Assembly: GCA_903904855.1 (NCBI GenBank)
Contig: CAIVEH010000039.1
Coordinates: 1-64,000 of the forward strand
Length of the DNA: 64,000 nucleotides
Source: an uncultured Bacteroidota bacterium
GTDB taxonomy: Bacteria > Bacteroidota > Bacteroidia > Chitinophagales > Chitinophagaceae
Direction of reading: 5' to 3'
Shown: in pieces, positions 19,604-30,719 of the stretch
How positions within the stretch are numbered: the first letter of the stretch is position 1
Layout of the letters: each line of letters starts with the position of its first letter
Notes under the pieces: generated by a model
Told to the model about the DNA's origin: nothing
What the model saw: only the letters and a program-made list of their open reading frames with translations
Database searches by the model: none
Translations under genes and position numbers: made by a program

Positions 19604-20287
19604 TTACTTCGACAAAATCTTATCTATCCTGCTTTTCTCCTGATGGCTGTCTGGTCTGGTATTTATAAATGTGGTTATAAAAATAGTCAGGCCAATAAGA
19701 AACAGGCAGATTCCGGAAAATCGCTGCACATATACCATGCGCTTGATGGTAAGAAACCGTTTAATTTTCTCTGCCAGAAAAACTTTTGAAAAGTCCACGC
19801 TAAGTATAATTATCAGGCACGTCGTGAATAATACGATCCGGTACGAAATTGCGGTATGGGCTACAAGGGTAGCAGCCCCCAGCCAGGTAATCAGCGCCCC
19901 CGGGTTCAGGCTGTTGACCAGAAAACCGGATAACCATATTTTAAAATATTGTCCGCTTGTAACAATTGCTGGCCCTGCCTTTTCCTTATCCTGCGAATAT
20001 TTTTTCAGCAGGCTGGTTAATCCCATTATCATCAGCAAGGCTGATCCGCCAAATGCTATGTATTTTTCATAGGGTCTCAGATATTCCAGCCACACAGCGG
20101 CTACATTGGCCAGAACTACAAATAATAAATCGCTTACCGACACCCCAAGCACAAATGCCAGGCCCGCTTTGTAACTGAAGTTAAGGCTGTATTTGATAAC
20201 GGCAAATAAGGTCGGCCCCACTGATATCGCCATGAACAGTCCTACCAGTAACCCTTTTAATACAGCATCTAATATATTTAACTCCAT
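19604..20287 (-). CDS. LysE/RhtB-family exporter
   Basis: 227 residues from the ATG at 20287 (a TTG two codons earlier is possible). Six hydrophobic segments are spread over the length. The N-terminal LVGLFMAISVGPTLFAVIKY carries the conserved Gly-Pro of the family, and SLNPGALITWLG matches the central NPK-like motif. Members export amino acids or related metabolites. Substrate unknown. Confidence 0.88.
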   Translation of the reverse strand: MELNILDAVLKGLLVGLFMAISVGPTLFAVIKYSLNFSYKAGLAFVLGVSVSDLLFVVLANVAAVWLEYLRPYEKYIAFGGSALLMIMGLTSLLKKYSQDKEKAGPAIVTSGQYFKIWLSGFLVNSLNPGALITWLGAATLVAHTAISYRIVLFTTCLIIILSVDFSKVFLAEKIKRFLTIKRMVYVQRFSGICLFLIGLTIFITTFINTRPDSHQEKSRIDKILSK

Positions 20288-20494
20288 ATCCAATCTGCCC
20301 CGGAATAGCTTTCTGCATGAACTAAAAAACCACTTCTTAACCCTACAAAGATACTAAAGGTTAACAAGTAAAACATTTTACAAAGAGCAAACCATGGGTG
20401 TTATTCCACGCTGCAATTTGCGAAACTGCTGCATTACCAAATGAGCCAGGTTGGCTTGCTTTGCCTTATAATGTACTGCAATCCATTTTCTTTA

Positions 20495-20534
20495 TAATAG
20501 AATGGCCAACTTTAAAAAGTTGGCCATTCTATTA
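20495..20534. terminator. Strong hairpin after cphA
   Basis: A 19-bp perfect stem (20495-20513 and 20516-20534, core AATGGCCAACTTT) with a two-base loop lies 32 bases past the cphA stop codon. A/T runs flank it, so it could terminate on either strand. The surrounding 20288-20566 gap holds nothing else I recognise. Confidence 0.75.
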
Positions 20535-20566
20535 AATCCGATTACTAAAGGCCTACAAAAAACGAG

Positions 20567-23188
20567 CTACACATTAGCCCCATCCTCTCTGGCCTTATAG
20601 TTTTTTACATATTCCAGTGCATCCAGTATCATATCGCTGGTTATCACAATAAAGCTGTCTTTCACAGCATTTTTGAATGCATAATCTATTGCTTCACTTT
20701 CGTTCTCAATCACAGTTATTTTCTTGTCCGGATCAATATTGCGAATGCCCTGGGTTACGAGATCTATAATCTCCTGCCCGTCGCGGCCTCTGAACGATTT
20801 ATCCTGCCTTATGATCAGCTCATCAAATATCCTGGCTGCCTCTTCGCCCAGTGCTATGATGTCTTCATTTCTCCTGTCGCCGGTGCCTGCTATAATACCC
20901 ACCTTTAGTGATGCATTCACCGTTGCAAGGAACTTACCAATAGCCCTGAACCCATGAGGGTTATGTGCAAAATCGAGCATTGCAGAGAAGTCGTGGAAGT
21001 GGAAGATATTCATTCGGCCTGGAGTAAGTCCTGGTGAAGGCACAAATGTCTGCAGAGCCTGCCTTATATCCTCTGTCCTGAAATCCTGCACATACGCCGC
21101 AAGCGTAGCAGCCAGCACATTAGCTATATTGAACTCCGCCATGCCCGAGAAGGTAAGCGGAATATTGGTTACTTTCTCTACCCTTATTTTCCAGCTTCCC
21201 TTCTGTATGGTTACATAGCCATTTTCCAGTATTGCCGCAATGCCTCCCTTGGCGCAATGTCTTTTAATTCGGCCGTTATTTTCATTCAGCGAAAAATAGG
21301 CCACCTTGCATTCCAGTTCTTTGTGCATGTTATACACCAGGTCGTCATCTGCATTCAGCACCGCATAGCCCTTGGGGAATACCGTATGCGCTGCCACCGA
21401 TTTCAGCCTTGCCAGTTTTTCCAGCGTATCAATGCCACCCAGGTCCATATGGTCTTCTGCCACATTGGTAACCACAGCCACATCGCAATGATGAAAGCCC
21501 AGACCGGCACGCAGTATGCCACCTCTTGCACATTCCAGCACAGCATAGTTTACTGTAGGATCGCGCAGCACAAACTCAGCCGATACAGGCCCAGTGCAGT
21601 CGCCTTTCCGCATCTGCTGGTTCTGTATATACACACCATCGCTGGTTGTATAACCCACACGGTAGCCCAGTTGTTTTACTATATGCGCTATAAGCCTTGT
21701 TGTAGTGGTTTTACCGTTAGTACCCGAGATTGCCACAATCGGTATGCGTGCCGAAGATCCCGGAGGATAAAGCATATCAATAACCGGCTCTGCTACATTG
21801 CGGGGCAAGCCCTCAGTCGGGTCTAGGTGCATCCTGAAACCCGGAGCTGCATTCACTTCCAGCACACTGCCACCATTCTCCGTTATAGATGTAGTAAGGT
21901 CTTCAGCCATAATATCTATACCACAGATGTTAAGGCCAATGATGCGGGCTATGCGCTCACACATGATTATATTGTTGGGATGCACAAAGTCTGTAACGTC
22001 TGTAGCAGTGCCACCTGTGCTCAGGTTGGCGGTAGGCTTCAACCATAGTTCCTCACCTTCTGCTATTACTGTTTCAAGGGTATATCCCTTTTTATCCAGC
22101 ATACCCATCGTGAAATGGTCCACCTTAATGGCCGTAAGCACTTTTTCATGCCCGTAGCCCCTTCTCGGGTCGCTGTTTACTATATCTATAAGCTGCTGCA
22201 CAGTATGCACACCATCGCCCGTTACGGCTGCAGGAGTACGCAATGCCGCAGCCACAAATTTGTAATTGATTACCAGTACCCTGAAATCAAAACCGGTAAT
22301 AAATTTCTCACAGATCACTGCCCGGCTGTGCTCCTTGGCTGCCTTAAGGCCTATAACCGCATCTTCCCAGTTACGTATATTAGTAGTAGCGCCACGACCA
22401 TGGTTGCCATCCACTGGCTTGGTAACTACCGGATATCCAATACTGTCAATACAGTCCTTAAGTTCTTTTTCATTATATACTATCCGGCCCCGAGGGACAG
22501 GTATTTCAGATGCCTCAAGCAGGTTTTTGGTTTCTTCCTTATCACAGGCCAGGTCCACAGCTATACTGCTGGTGGTGCTGGCCACAGTAGCCTGTATACG
22601 GCACTGATTGGCTCCATATCCCAGTTGCACCAGACTATGACGGTTTAACCTTATGTAGGGTATCTTCCGGCGGATAGCCTCTTCCACAATAGCCCCTGTA
22701 CTTGGGCCCAGGCGGTCATGTTCTCTTATTTCCCGCAGCTCCTGTATATCTACCTCTATGTCATACGGATGGCCATCTACAATTGCCTGTGCAATCCGCA
22801 CAGCCGCCCTCGCAGCATACATACCTGCCTTTGCCTCCATATACGAGAACACAACATGGTAAATGCCCTTATTTTTTGTTTCACGCGTACGCCCGAAGCC
22901 TGTATCCATACCCGCCATAGTCTGTAGCTCCAGGGCTATATGCTCCACCACATGTCCCATCCAGGTGCCTTCCTCTACTCTCAGAAAGAAGCCGCCAGCC
23001 ACACCCTCGCTGCATCTGTGTTCATACAGGCCGGGCAACAAATGCCTCATCCTTGGCAGAAAATCCGGGATCTTGTCAGTAGGCCGTTGTTCCAGGTCTT
23101 GCAGGTCCAGCAGCATCACAATCAATTTGTGCCGGGAGGCGCTCCAATAGTTGGGGCCATTCATCGCCTTAATATCCAATATTTTCAT
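20567..23188 (-). CDS. cphA: Cyanophycin synthetase
   Basis: 873 residues, the normal length. It makes the storage polymer cyanophycin (poly-aspartate with arginine side chains) from Asp, Arg and ATP. The N-terminal domain (1-160) includes GTWMGHVVEHIALELQ. The ATP-grasp domain (about 220-480) has GNHGRG (261-266) and EVNAAPGFRMHL. The Mur-ligase-like domain begins with the P-loop GTNGKTTT (489-496) and has NVAEDHMDLGG. No cyanophycinase (cphB) or isoaspartyl dipeptidase gene is next to it. It is transcribed alone and ends at a strong hairpin. Confidence 0.96.
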   Translation of the reverse strand: MKILDIKAMNGPNYWSASRHKLIVMLLDLQDLEQRPTDKIPDFLPRMRHLLPGLYEHRCSEGVAGGFFLRVEEGTWMGHVVEHIALELQTMAGMDTGFGRTRETKNKGIYHVVFSYMEAKAGMYAARAAVRIAQAIVDGHPYDIEVDIQELREIREHDRLGPSTGAIVEEAIRRKIPYIRLNRHSLVQLGYGANQCRIQATVASTTSSIAVDLACDKEETKNLLEASEIPVPRGRIVYNEKELKDCIDSIGYPVVTKPVDGNHGRGATTNIRNWEDAVIGLKAAKEHSRAVICEKFITGFDFRVLVINYKFVAAALRTPAAVTGDGVHTVQQLIDIVNSDPRRGYGHEKVLTAIKVDHFTMGMLDKKGYTLETVIAEGEELWLKPTANLSTGGTATDVTDFVHPNNIIMCERIARIIGLNICGIDIMAEDLTTSITENGGSVLEVNAAPGFRMHLDPTEGLPRNVAEPVIDMLYPPGSSARIPIVAISGTNGKTTTTRLIAHIVKQLGYRVGYTTSDGVYIQNQQMRKGDCTGPVSAEFVLRDPTVNYAVLECARGGILRAGLGFHHCDVAVVTNVAEDHMDLGGIDTLEKLARLKSVAAHTVFPKGYAVLNADDDLVYNMHKELECKVAYFSLNENNGRIKRHCAKGGIAAILENGYVTIQKGSWKIRVEKVTNIPLTFSGMAEFNIANVLAATLAAYVQDFRTEDIRQALQTFVPSPGLTPGRMNIFHFHDFSAMLDFAHNPHGFRAIGKFLATVNASLKVGIIAGTGDRRNEDIIALGEEAARIFDELIIRQDKSFRGRDGQEIIDLVTQGIRNIDPDKKITVIENESEAIDYAFKNAVKDSFIVITSDMILDALEYVKNYKAREDGANV

Positions 23189-23542
23189 TCAGCAGAGAAT
23201 TTGGGTATAAGGTAAATAAAATTACCCGATACAAAAAAAGGTTTCTGGAAAATTCATTTTGCACTGTCAGTTATCCTTAATCAACCCGGTATGTCTTATG
23301 TACCCGATGTTCTGAATAAGCTTTTACTAAAAACGACAACTGAACAGATAAATTTTGAAAAACAGAGATTGGTAATGTCGCAATAAAAATATCTTAGCGT
23401 AAACACCAGGATACAAAAATAATAACAACATTGGCCGGATACTATCTCCCGGCTTGCAAACGGACTATCCTCATTCTATCAAGAAGTCATTCTCCTTTGA
23501 ATTATCCAAAAAATTAACTTCTGATGATTTTATAGAGTTGCA
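23189..23542. other. 354-base intergenic stretch, nothing clear
   Basis: Upstream region of cphA and downstream of the MORN gene start-to-stop layout. A 31-codon open frame exists on the plus strand (23291-23386), but it has no motif and no convincing ribosome site. No hairpin terminator or RNA gene was recognised. The cphA promoter presumably lies here. Confidence 0.5.
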
Positions 23543-25666
23543 TTATTTGCCGGGATACGGGTCTAAAGGCTTGTTGTCCAGAAACCGGCCTTCGTAAATC
23601 TTCTTTCCGGTTATATCATAACAAGTGCCTTTCCCGCTTCTCAGGCCATCTTTCCAATTGCCTTTATAAACCTCGCACAGCGGGCAGTTTTCTATCTCAT
23701 ATTTATCCTTATCTTTTATTTCATAAACGCCGTAACCATTTTCTTTATCCTCCTTCCATTCCCCATCATAAATATCACCATAGGGATTAATAAAAACGCC
23801 ATGCCCCCACTTCTTACCGTCTTCCCACCCACCTGTATATTTTGATCCGGTTATATAGGTAAAAGTCCCCTCACCCCATTGTTTATAATCCTTCCAGTTG
23901 CCATCATATTTACTTCCATCAGCCTGGTAATATACCCCATGACCGCTACACACATTTTTTTCCCAATGCCCAACATATTTATCGCCGGTAGCTGATTTAT
24001 AAGTTCCCTCGCCCTCATGCATGCCATCTTTCCAGTCGCCTTCATAAGTATCGCCGTTCGGCCATGTTCTGGTGCCCTTGCCGTTGGCATTATCATTATC
24101 AAAATTGCCGGTATAGGTACCATCACCGGGGATGGTAACAGTTCCCTGTCCTGACTTCATATTATCCTTCCAACCGCCAGTGTAAGTAAGCCCGTCATTT
24201 AAATAGATTGTTCCCTGCCCGTTGGGCAAATCGTCTTTCCATTCGCCTGTATATTTAGTGCCGTCGGCCCATATCTCGGTACCCTTGCCATTAAAGTTGC
24301 CATCCTCGAAATGGCCGGTGTATTTATCGCCGTTCTTCCATACAAAAACCCCTTCTCCGCTTTGCTCATCATCTTTCCAGTCGCCCTCGTATTTATTGCC
24401 GTTTTTCCAGTATTTAATCCCTTTACCATTAAAGTTGCCATCCTCGAAATGGCCGGTATATTTATCGCCGTTCTTCGAGGTGAATGTGCCTTCACCCGAT
24501 TTCATATCATCCTTCCAGTTACCTTCATATTTGTTGCCATCACTATAGAAATAAGTACCTTTTCCGTTGAAATTGCCATTTTCAAAATGACCGGTATATT
24601 TATTGCCATTCTTCCAGGTAAACGTGCCTTCTCCCCATTTCTTATCATCTTTCCAGTTGCCTGTGTATTTGCTGCCATCATCATAAAAATATGTGCCATT
24701 CCCGTTGAAGTTGCCATTTTTAAAATGGCCGGTGTATTTATTGCCATCACTCCAGCTGATGGTGCCTTCACCCGATAGAAGATCGTCTTTCCACTCTCCG
24801 GTATACTTAGTGCCACTGGCAGAAATTTTATATCCCTTGCCATTGAATTTGCCATACTCGAAATGCCCCGTATATAAAGTGCCATCGGTTGCATGGTAAG
24901 TTACTTCAACGGGTGGCGCCCCGTCTTTCCAGCTTCCCGTATACCAATCTCCGTTTGCCAGGTATAAGGTGCCGTTGCCGTTAGCAGCACCGTTTTTTGT
25001 ATGCCCAATATATTTATCACCGTTTTTATAGGGTATTACATCTATATCAGGGACTTTTATGTTTGAGAATTTTGATGAGAATTTATCAGATGGATGCCGT
25101 GTATCATATTGCGCAATGAATTCCTTTATATCATCATAGTGTACCCAGAAAAGGGTTTGCGGCAACGGGTAACTGGTGACATGCCTGCCTGCTTGTTCCC
25201 AAATATCCTGTTTCCTTACAGGACCTGCGCCAAGTATCTGAATGTTTTGTTTTCCTCCGGCTGCAGGAGTAGCACTACCTGCAAGGATATTAATAAATGG
25301 ATTAAGGAACAGGTCGAAATCGTATTTAATAATAATGACAATCTCCGTACCAGAGCTGTCTTCAATAGCGGCAAGGGTATCTTGTGGCGCCTTGTTATTT
25401 ACAATCACATTGAATTCCGGAACAGACAATTGCCGGGTAAAATTGGAATCGGCAAAGGCAGCAATCTTTCCTGATTTTACGTTGTTAACGATAGATACCA
25501 TCAGCGATGAGTCTTGCAAACGGGCATTGGCGCCGGGTTTCAGTCTGAGATCGATTATCGTGGAGAATATTTTAGTCTTTGGTTCAGTCTTGTTTTGGTT
25601 CTGGCCATAGAGGTGAAGGCTGGTTAGCAATAATACTGACAGCAGATATTTGCACAGGGAATTCAT
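23543..25666 (-). CDS. Secreted MORN-repeat protein
   Basis: 707 residues. A signal peptide (MNSLCKYLLSVLLLTSLHLY) precedes a beta-rich N-terminal domain of about 200 residues. From about residue 215 to the end there are some 20 MORN repeats (Y-x-G-x-W/F-K-D/N-G... about 23 residues each). They alternate between a YTGHFENGNFNGKGT form and a YEGNWKDDMKSGEGTF form, so the true unit of duplication is about 46 residues (about 138 bp). A CPLC pair lies near residue 660. MORN arrays act as scaffolds or lipid-binding surfaces; the partner here is unknown. Confidence 0.88.
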   Translation of the reverse strand: MNSLCKYLLSVLLLTSLHLYGQNQNKTEPKTKIFSTIIDLRLKPGANARLQDSSLMVSIVNNVKSGKIAAFADSNFTRQLSVPEFNVIVNNKAPQDTLAAIEDSSGTEIVIIIKYDFDLFLNPFINILAGSATPAAGGKQNIQILGAGPVRKQDIWEQAGRHVTSYPLPQTLFWVHYDDIKEFIAQYDTRHPSDKFSSKFSNIKVPDIDVIPYKNGDKYIGHTKNGAANGNGTLYLANGDWYTGSWKDGAPPVEVTYHATDGTLYTGHFEYGKFNGKGYKISASGTKYTGEWKDDLLSGEGTISWSDGNKYTGHFKNGNFNGNGTYFYDDGSKYTGNWKDDKKWGEGTFTWKNGNKYTGHFENGNFNGKGTYFYSDGNKYEGNWKDDMKSGEGTFTSKNGDKYTGHFEDGNFNGKGIKYWKNGNKYEGDWKDDEQSGEGVFVWKNGDKYTGHFEDGNFNGKGTEIWADGTKYTGEWKDDLPNGQGTIYLNDGLTYTGGWKDNMKSGQGTVTIPGDGTYTGNFDNDNANGKGTRTWPNGDTYEGDWKDGMHEGEGTYKSATGDKYVGHWEKNVCSGHGVYYQADGSKYDGNWKDYKQWGEGTFTYITGSKYTGGWEDGKKWGHGVFINPYGDIYDGEWKEDKENGYGVYEIKDKDKYEIENCPLCEVYKGNWKDGLRSGKGTCYDITGKKIYEGRFLDNKPLDPYPGK

Positions 25667-25772
25667 AGCCCAAAACTACGTTTATTATTATATATAGGTG
25701 AAGTCAGATATTGTACACGTCTGGGCCTCCACCTCTGCATTTCCCTGCTTTTAGGTGCCCTTCCAGTAAAAT

Positions 25773-27066
<1,294 letters not shown>

Positions 27067-27274
27067 GGTTAAGTCCTTCCGTATATCGCGGGTACCCATC
27101 TTCAGAATTCCCCTCGATTTCCTTAAACCATACGGAAGTGAACCGGATGTTTTCTAAAGGCTGTAAGCAATATACAAGTGATTATATCTGTTTCAGCAAT
27201 TTGTAAACTTTGCCCTCGTCTGCTCATATATAATGGTCCCGGCACAGTATCACTGTTTTTCATGAAGAGGATGC

Positions 27275-29566
27275 CTATACCCGCACCCCTATCACCAGCA
27301 CATCATCCACTTGCTCATTATCATGCTTCCAGTTTTCAAAATGGTTTTTGAGGTAGTTTTCCTGCTCCCTCATACTTTTATCCTGTATGGCCAACAGCAT
27401 TTCTTTAAATTTTGCAGTCATCATTTTTTTACCGTTCTGCCCGCCAAACTGGTCTGCATAGCCATCGGTGAAAATATAAAGAGTATCGTTTTTAGTCAGT
27501 TGTATTACATGATTGGTGAAGCTCCTGTCTTTAGCTGCCTGCAGGCCACCTATCGGGAATTTATCAGGCCGGTAAACCTCAATTTTATGATCCCTTATAA
27601 GCCATAGGGGGCGGTTGGCGCCGGCATACTGCAGTTCGTATTTATTCAGGTCAAAGGAGCAGATCGATATATCCATCCCGTCATTCGATTCGTTCTCGCC
27701 TTGCTTCAGAGCCTCTATTACAAGCCTGTTCAGCAGTGTAAGTATAAGCGCAGGCTCATCTATTCCCTTCTCGTTGATGATCTGGTTCAGCAGAGAGCTT
27801 CCTATCATACTCATAAATGCCCCCGATACACCATGGCCTGTGCAATCGCCCGCAATTATGAGTACCCGGCCATTCCTTTCGGCAAACGAATAGAAATCAC
27901 CACTTACAATATCCTTGGGCATAAACAGTATAAACGATTGCTCCAGGGCTTTATAAATCAGCTTTATATCCGGCAGTATTGCCGACTGTATACGTTGCGC
28001 ATAATTGATATTGTCGGTAATCGATTTATTCTTGATCTCAATTTCCTTCTTGCTTATTTCCAGTTCCTCCTTTTGCCTTATGATGTCCCGCGTTCTTTCC
28101 TCCACCTTATTTTCCAGTTCAGTATTCTGAGACTCCAGCAGCAGTTGTTTTTCCTTTTCCTTTTCCAGGTTTTCTTCCGAAAGCTGTCTGATAGAATGCA
28201 CCTGGTCAAGCAGCTTTTTCTGGTTCAGCCTGTTGGTTCTTCCCAATACTATTACAGCACTTAATGGGTAGAGATATATACCAATATCACTTAACTTTTC
28301 TATAAATACTGAATTTTTGAGGCCTGGTATCCACCTCGTAATCATTGGCAGCAAAATGGATATAAACAATGCAAATGAACAGACAATAACTATAGTTTTG
28401 GCTTCCCATCTTTTCTGCCGGAAGCCTTTTATAAGGTAATATATTGACGAAGAAAACGAAATCGAAAACAATACAGTGAATATAATCAGTATCAGGACTG
28501 GTGCTGGCAGATTCTCAATGTTGCCTGTATTAATCAAACCTAAAAATTTAAAATTATAGAGTATCGCAGGATGGAAACAGACAGCTGCAATAATGAGACG
28601 GATAAACAGAGAAATTTTAGACTTGTTCTTATTTCTCAGCACTTTGGCCAGGAAAAACGACATAAACTCAAAACTGAATACCAGGCAGAAAAGATATATT
28701 ACAGTGGATAGAAACGTAGATTGGGTGTCACTCAGAAAAGTGACAGATGTAAACAAACAAAACAGGCTGAAGTACAGGTTCTCAGTCTTATCTCTGGAGA
28801 ATATAAATACAAGGATAAATACTATGCCAAAAGCAAGGTAATAAAAACCTAGTGAATAGTTGTCATATTCATTGGTCAGAGATTCCTCATTTAGTTTTTC
28901 CGCAACTGCCAGTTCCCTGAGTTTAAATTTCAATGACATCAGGTGTAAACTTTGATCTGGAACAAACGTTATAATAACTTGTTCAGTACTGTCAATTAGA
29001 GGCAGGTTTGCAAATCCCTTTAATTCCTTTTTACTCAGCTTCTTATCCGCCGAATGATTAAACAATCCGGTACTTAAAATGCTATTCCCGTTACAATTGA
29101 TATCAACGGAGCCGTTAATTTTATAGCTAAGTGCTATGGTCTTATTTCTAAGTTTCGGTCCAAGCCATAACCTGGCAACCATAATTACTGTATCTATGTT
29201 TACCAGATGCAGGGTGTCTGGTTTCCTGGTTTCCAATTTAATACTTTGCCCATTTTTCTTCACTAAACTGACCGACCAGGTGAACCTATCAAATGGGTCC
29301 ACAAAACTCATCGATTGCTCTAACTCCTTCGAAAAATTTGTGGTGTCAATAGGTGTATATTTATTGATTATCGCTTTTGCCGAATCCAGTTTGGCCTCTT
29401 GTTCTAAAAAACTGCTTAAGGTAAGCAGTGTATCTTGTTTTGGAATTTGTGCCTTTGCCTGTTCCGGTGTTGTCAGTACTATAAATAAAAAGGGTATGGC
29501 TGCCAACAAACTATAAATCCGTTTGAGCTGCTGTAGCTTATCAGTAAAATACCTGTATACTCTCAT
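27275..29566 (-). CDS. Membrane-bound SpoIIE-type PP2C phosphatase (SiaA-like)
   Basis: 763 residues. The order is: a signal peptide (about 1-40); a periplasmic sensor of the 7TMR-DISM type (about 45-235); six or seven membrane helices (about 240-440); a coiled coil rich in E/K/Q (about 445-525) ending in NINYAQRIQSAILP; and a PP2C/SpoIIE phosphatase (about 530-763). Metal-site motifs are SGDFYSF, GDCTGHGVSGAFMS and FTDGYADQFGG. It is divergent from siaB-siaC, so it most likely dephosphorylates SiaC in response to an envelope signal. Confidence 0.9.
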   Translation of the reverse strand: MRVYRYFTDKLQQLKRIYSLLAAIPFLFIVLTTPEQAKAQIPKQDTLLTLSSFLEQEAKLDSAKAIINKYTPIDTTNFSKELEQSMSFVDPFDRFTWSVSLVKKNGQSIKLETRKPDTLHLVNIDTVIMVARLWLGPKLRNKTIALSYKINGSVDINCNGNSILSTGLFNHSADKKLSKKELKGFANLPLIDSTEQVIITFVPDQSLHLMSLKFKLRELAVAEKLNEESLTNEYDNYSLGFYYLAFGIVFILVFIFSRDKTENLYFSLFCLFTSVTFLSDTQSTFLSTVIYLFCLVFSFEFMSFFLAKVLRNKNKSKISLFIRLIIAAVCFHPAILYNFKFLGLINTGNIENLPAPVLILIIFTVLFSISFSSSIYYLIKGFRQKRWEAKTIVIVCSFALFISILLPMITRWIPGLKNSVFIEKLSDIGIYLYPLSAVIVLGRTNRLNQKKLLDQVHSIRQLSEENLEKEKEKQLLLESQNTELENKVEERTRDIIRQKEELEISKKEIEIKNKSITDNINYAQRIQSAILPDIKLIYKALEQSFILFMPKDIVSGDFYSFAERNGRVLIIAGDCTGHGVSGAFMSMIGSSLLNQIINEKGIDEPALILTLLNRLVIEALKQGENESNDGMDISICSFDLNKYELQYAGANRPLWLIRDHKIEVYRPDKFPIGGLQAAKDRSFTNHVIQLTKNDTLYIFTDGYADQFGGQNGKKMMTAKFKEMLLAIQDKSMREQENYLKNHFENWKHDNEQVDDVLVIGVRV

Positions 29567-29736
29567 TTATTAACTTTTCAGGTTTAAGACTAAACATCCA
29601 CTTGGGATATTCATTACTTGATAAAGTGAAAGTATAAATTGTATGGCTCATTTCTTATTTTTTCTGAAATAACTTTCTGCGAAACAACTTTTCAGTAACC
29701 ATAATCTGATTTTTATGAAAGGATGAAATTAATCTT

Positions 29737-29744
29737 TACTTTTG
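29737..29744 (+). promoter_or_regulatory. -7 promoter box of siaB-siaC
   Basis: TACTTTTG matches TAnnTTTG and lies 22 bases before the siaB ATG. No clear -33 TTTG was found at the right distance. The 200-base divergent gap also serves the phosphatase gene on the other strand. Confidence 0.5.
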
Positions 29745-29766
29745 AGTGTAAACAGCAATTATCCTG

Positions 29767-30324
29767 ATGGCACAATTGGATCTCTACAATATCTACCTGA
29801 ATATGGAGAAGGAGGATATCATTTTGTCCTTTAAAGGAGATATTACCAAGGAACTGTTGTCGTCTGTTTACCAAATAGTTGAGGCAAGAATAGAAAGCGG
29901 GAATGAAGACCCGAAAAAAAAGAAGAAGTTTTTTCATGTACTTGTAGAATGCCTTCAGAATATGTACAACCATATGGAGACAATGCAGGGAATGGATAAT
30001 GATTTACCTGAAAATAGCGGCAGTGGTATTTTTATGATTGGCAAGGGCGAAGAGGGTGGCTACCGTATCATTACCGGAAACTTTATACTCACTGAAAATG
30101 CCGGTATCCTTAAAGAAAGAATTGATCAGATCAATGCAATGAACCCTCAGGAACTGAAAGCTTATTACCTTGAAAAACTGGGCTCAACCGAACTATCTGA
30201 TAAGGGCGGTGCTGGTTTAGGCATTATAGATATAGCCCGCAAATCGGGCAATAAGATAGAATATGATTTTCAATACCCATCATCAAAATATTCCTTTTTT
30301 ACCTTATCGGCTACCATAAACTAA
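29767..30324 (+). CDS. siaB: SiaB-family protein kinase
   Basis: 185 residues, full length. It has a GHKL-like fold: an N-box-like helix HVLVECLQNMYNH (near residue 60) and a glycine loop DKGGAGLGIIDIARKSG (near residue 150). In Pseudomonas, SiaB phosphorylates SiaC and the PP2C phosphatase SiaA reverses this. Here siaC follows after 17 bases and a SpoIIE phosphatase gene diverges from siaB, which supports the same chemistry. Confidence 0.9.
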   Translation: MAQLDLYNIYLNMEKEDIILSFKGDITKELLSSVYQIVEARIESGNEDPKKKKKFFHVLVECLQNMYNHMETMQGMDNDLPENSGSGIFMIGKGEEGGYRIITGNFILTENAGILKERIDQINAMNPQELKAYYLEKLGSTELSDKGGAGLGIIDIARKSGNKIEYDFQYPSSKYSFFTLSATIN

Positions 30325-30341
30325 ATAAAAACATTAGAAGG

Positions 30342-30719
30342 ATGGATAACCTTATTCTTGAAGGCAGCAATAAAACCCCGGCAATCAACTTCAAAGCAGA
30401 TACCGGAATTCTTGAAATTGCAGGAAAATCGATACCAGAAAATTCATTTGGTTTTTATCAACCCTTATTCGCCTGGATTGATAATTATGTTCTTAATCCT
30501 GTGGCTAAAACTGAAATAAAGATTTCGCTTGAATACTTTAACACCAGCTCATCCAAATGCCTGCTTGATATTTTACGGAAGCTGGAAGCACTTAAAAAGT
30601 CGGAAAAAAGCGATGTAAGTGTTTCCTGGTATTATGAATCCGATGATGAAGATATGATGGAGGCAGGCCAGGATTACGATTCGCTTGTAGATCTTACTTT
30701 TAATATCATTAAGATCTGA
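30342..30719 (+). CDS. siaC: SiaC-family regulatory phosphoprotein (DUF1987)
   Basis: 125 residues. The family motif ISLEYFNTSSSKCLLDIL is present, with Thr68 in NTSSSK. Thr68 is also, as I recall, the residue phosphorylated by SiaB in Pseudomonas aeruginosa SiaC. There SiaC binds and activates the diguanylate cyclase SiaD; no GGDEF protein is present here. The gene converges with the ABC transporter gene, and the two reading frames overlap by 11 bases. Confidence 0.92.
   Translation: MDNLILEGSNKTPAINFKADTGILEIAGKSIPENSFGFYQPLFAWIDNYVLNPVAKTEIKISLEYFNTSSSKCLLDILRKLEALKKSEKSDVSVSWYYESDDEDMMEAGQDYDSLVDLTFNIIKI

Noticed and set aside
23291-23386. 31-codon frame between the MORN gene and cphA
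   Set aside because: No motif, no ribosome site and no context; length is within chance.
24200-24900. Tandem DNA repeats as a CRISPR or satellite
   Set aside because: They encode alternating MORN repeats in one open frame, so they are protein repeats.
27076-27138. 9-bp inverted repeat CTTCCGTAT ... ATACGGAAG after the AAA_14 gene
   Set aside because: The arms are 45 bases apart and have no T-tract, so neither terminator nor operator is supported.
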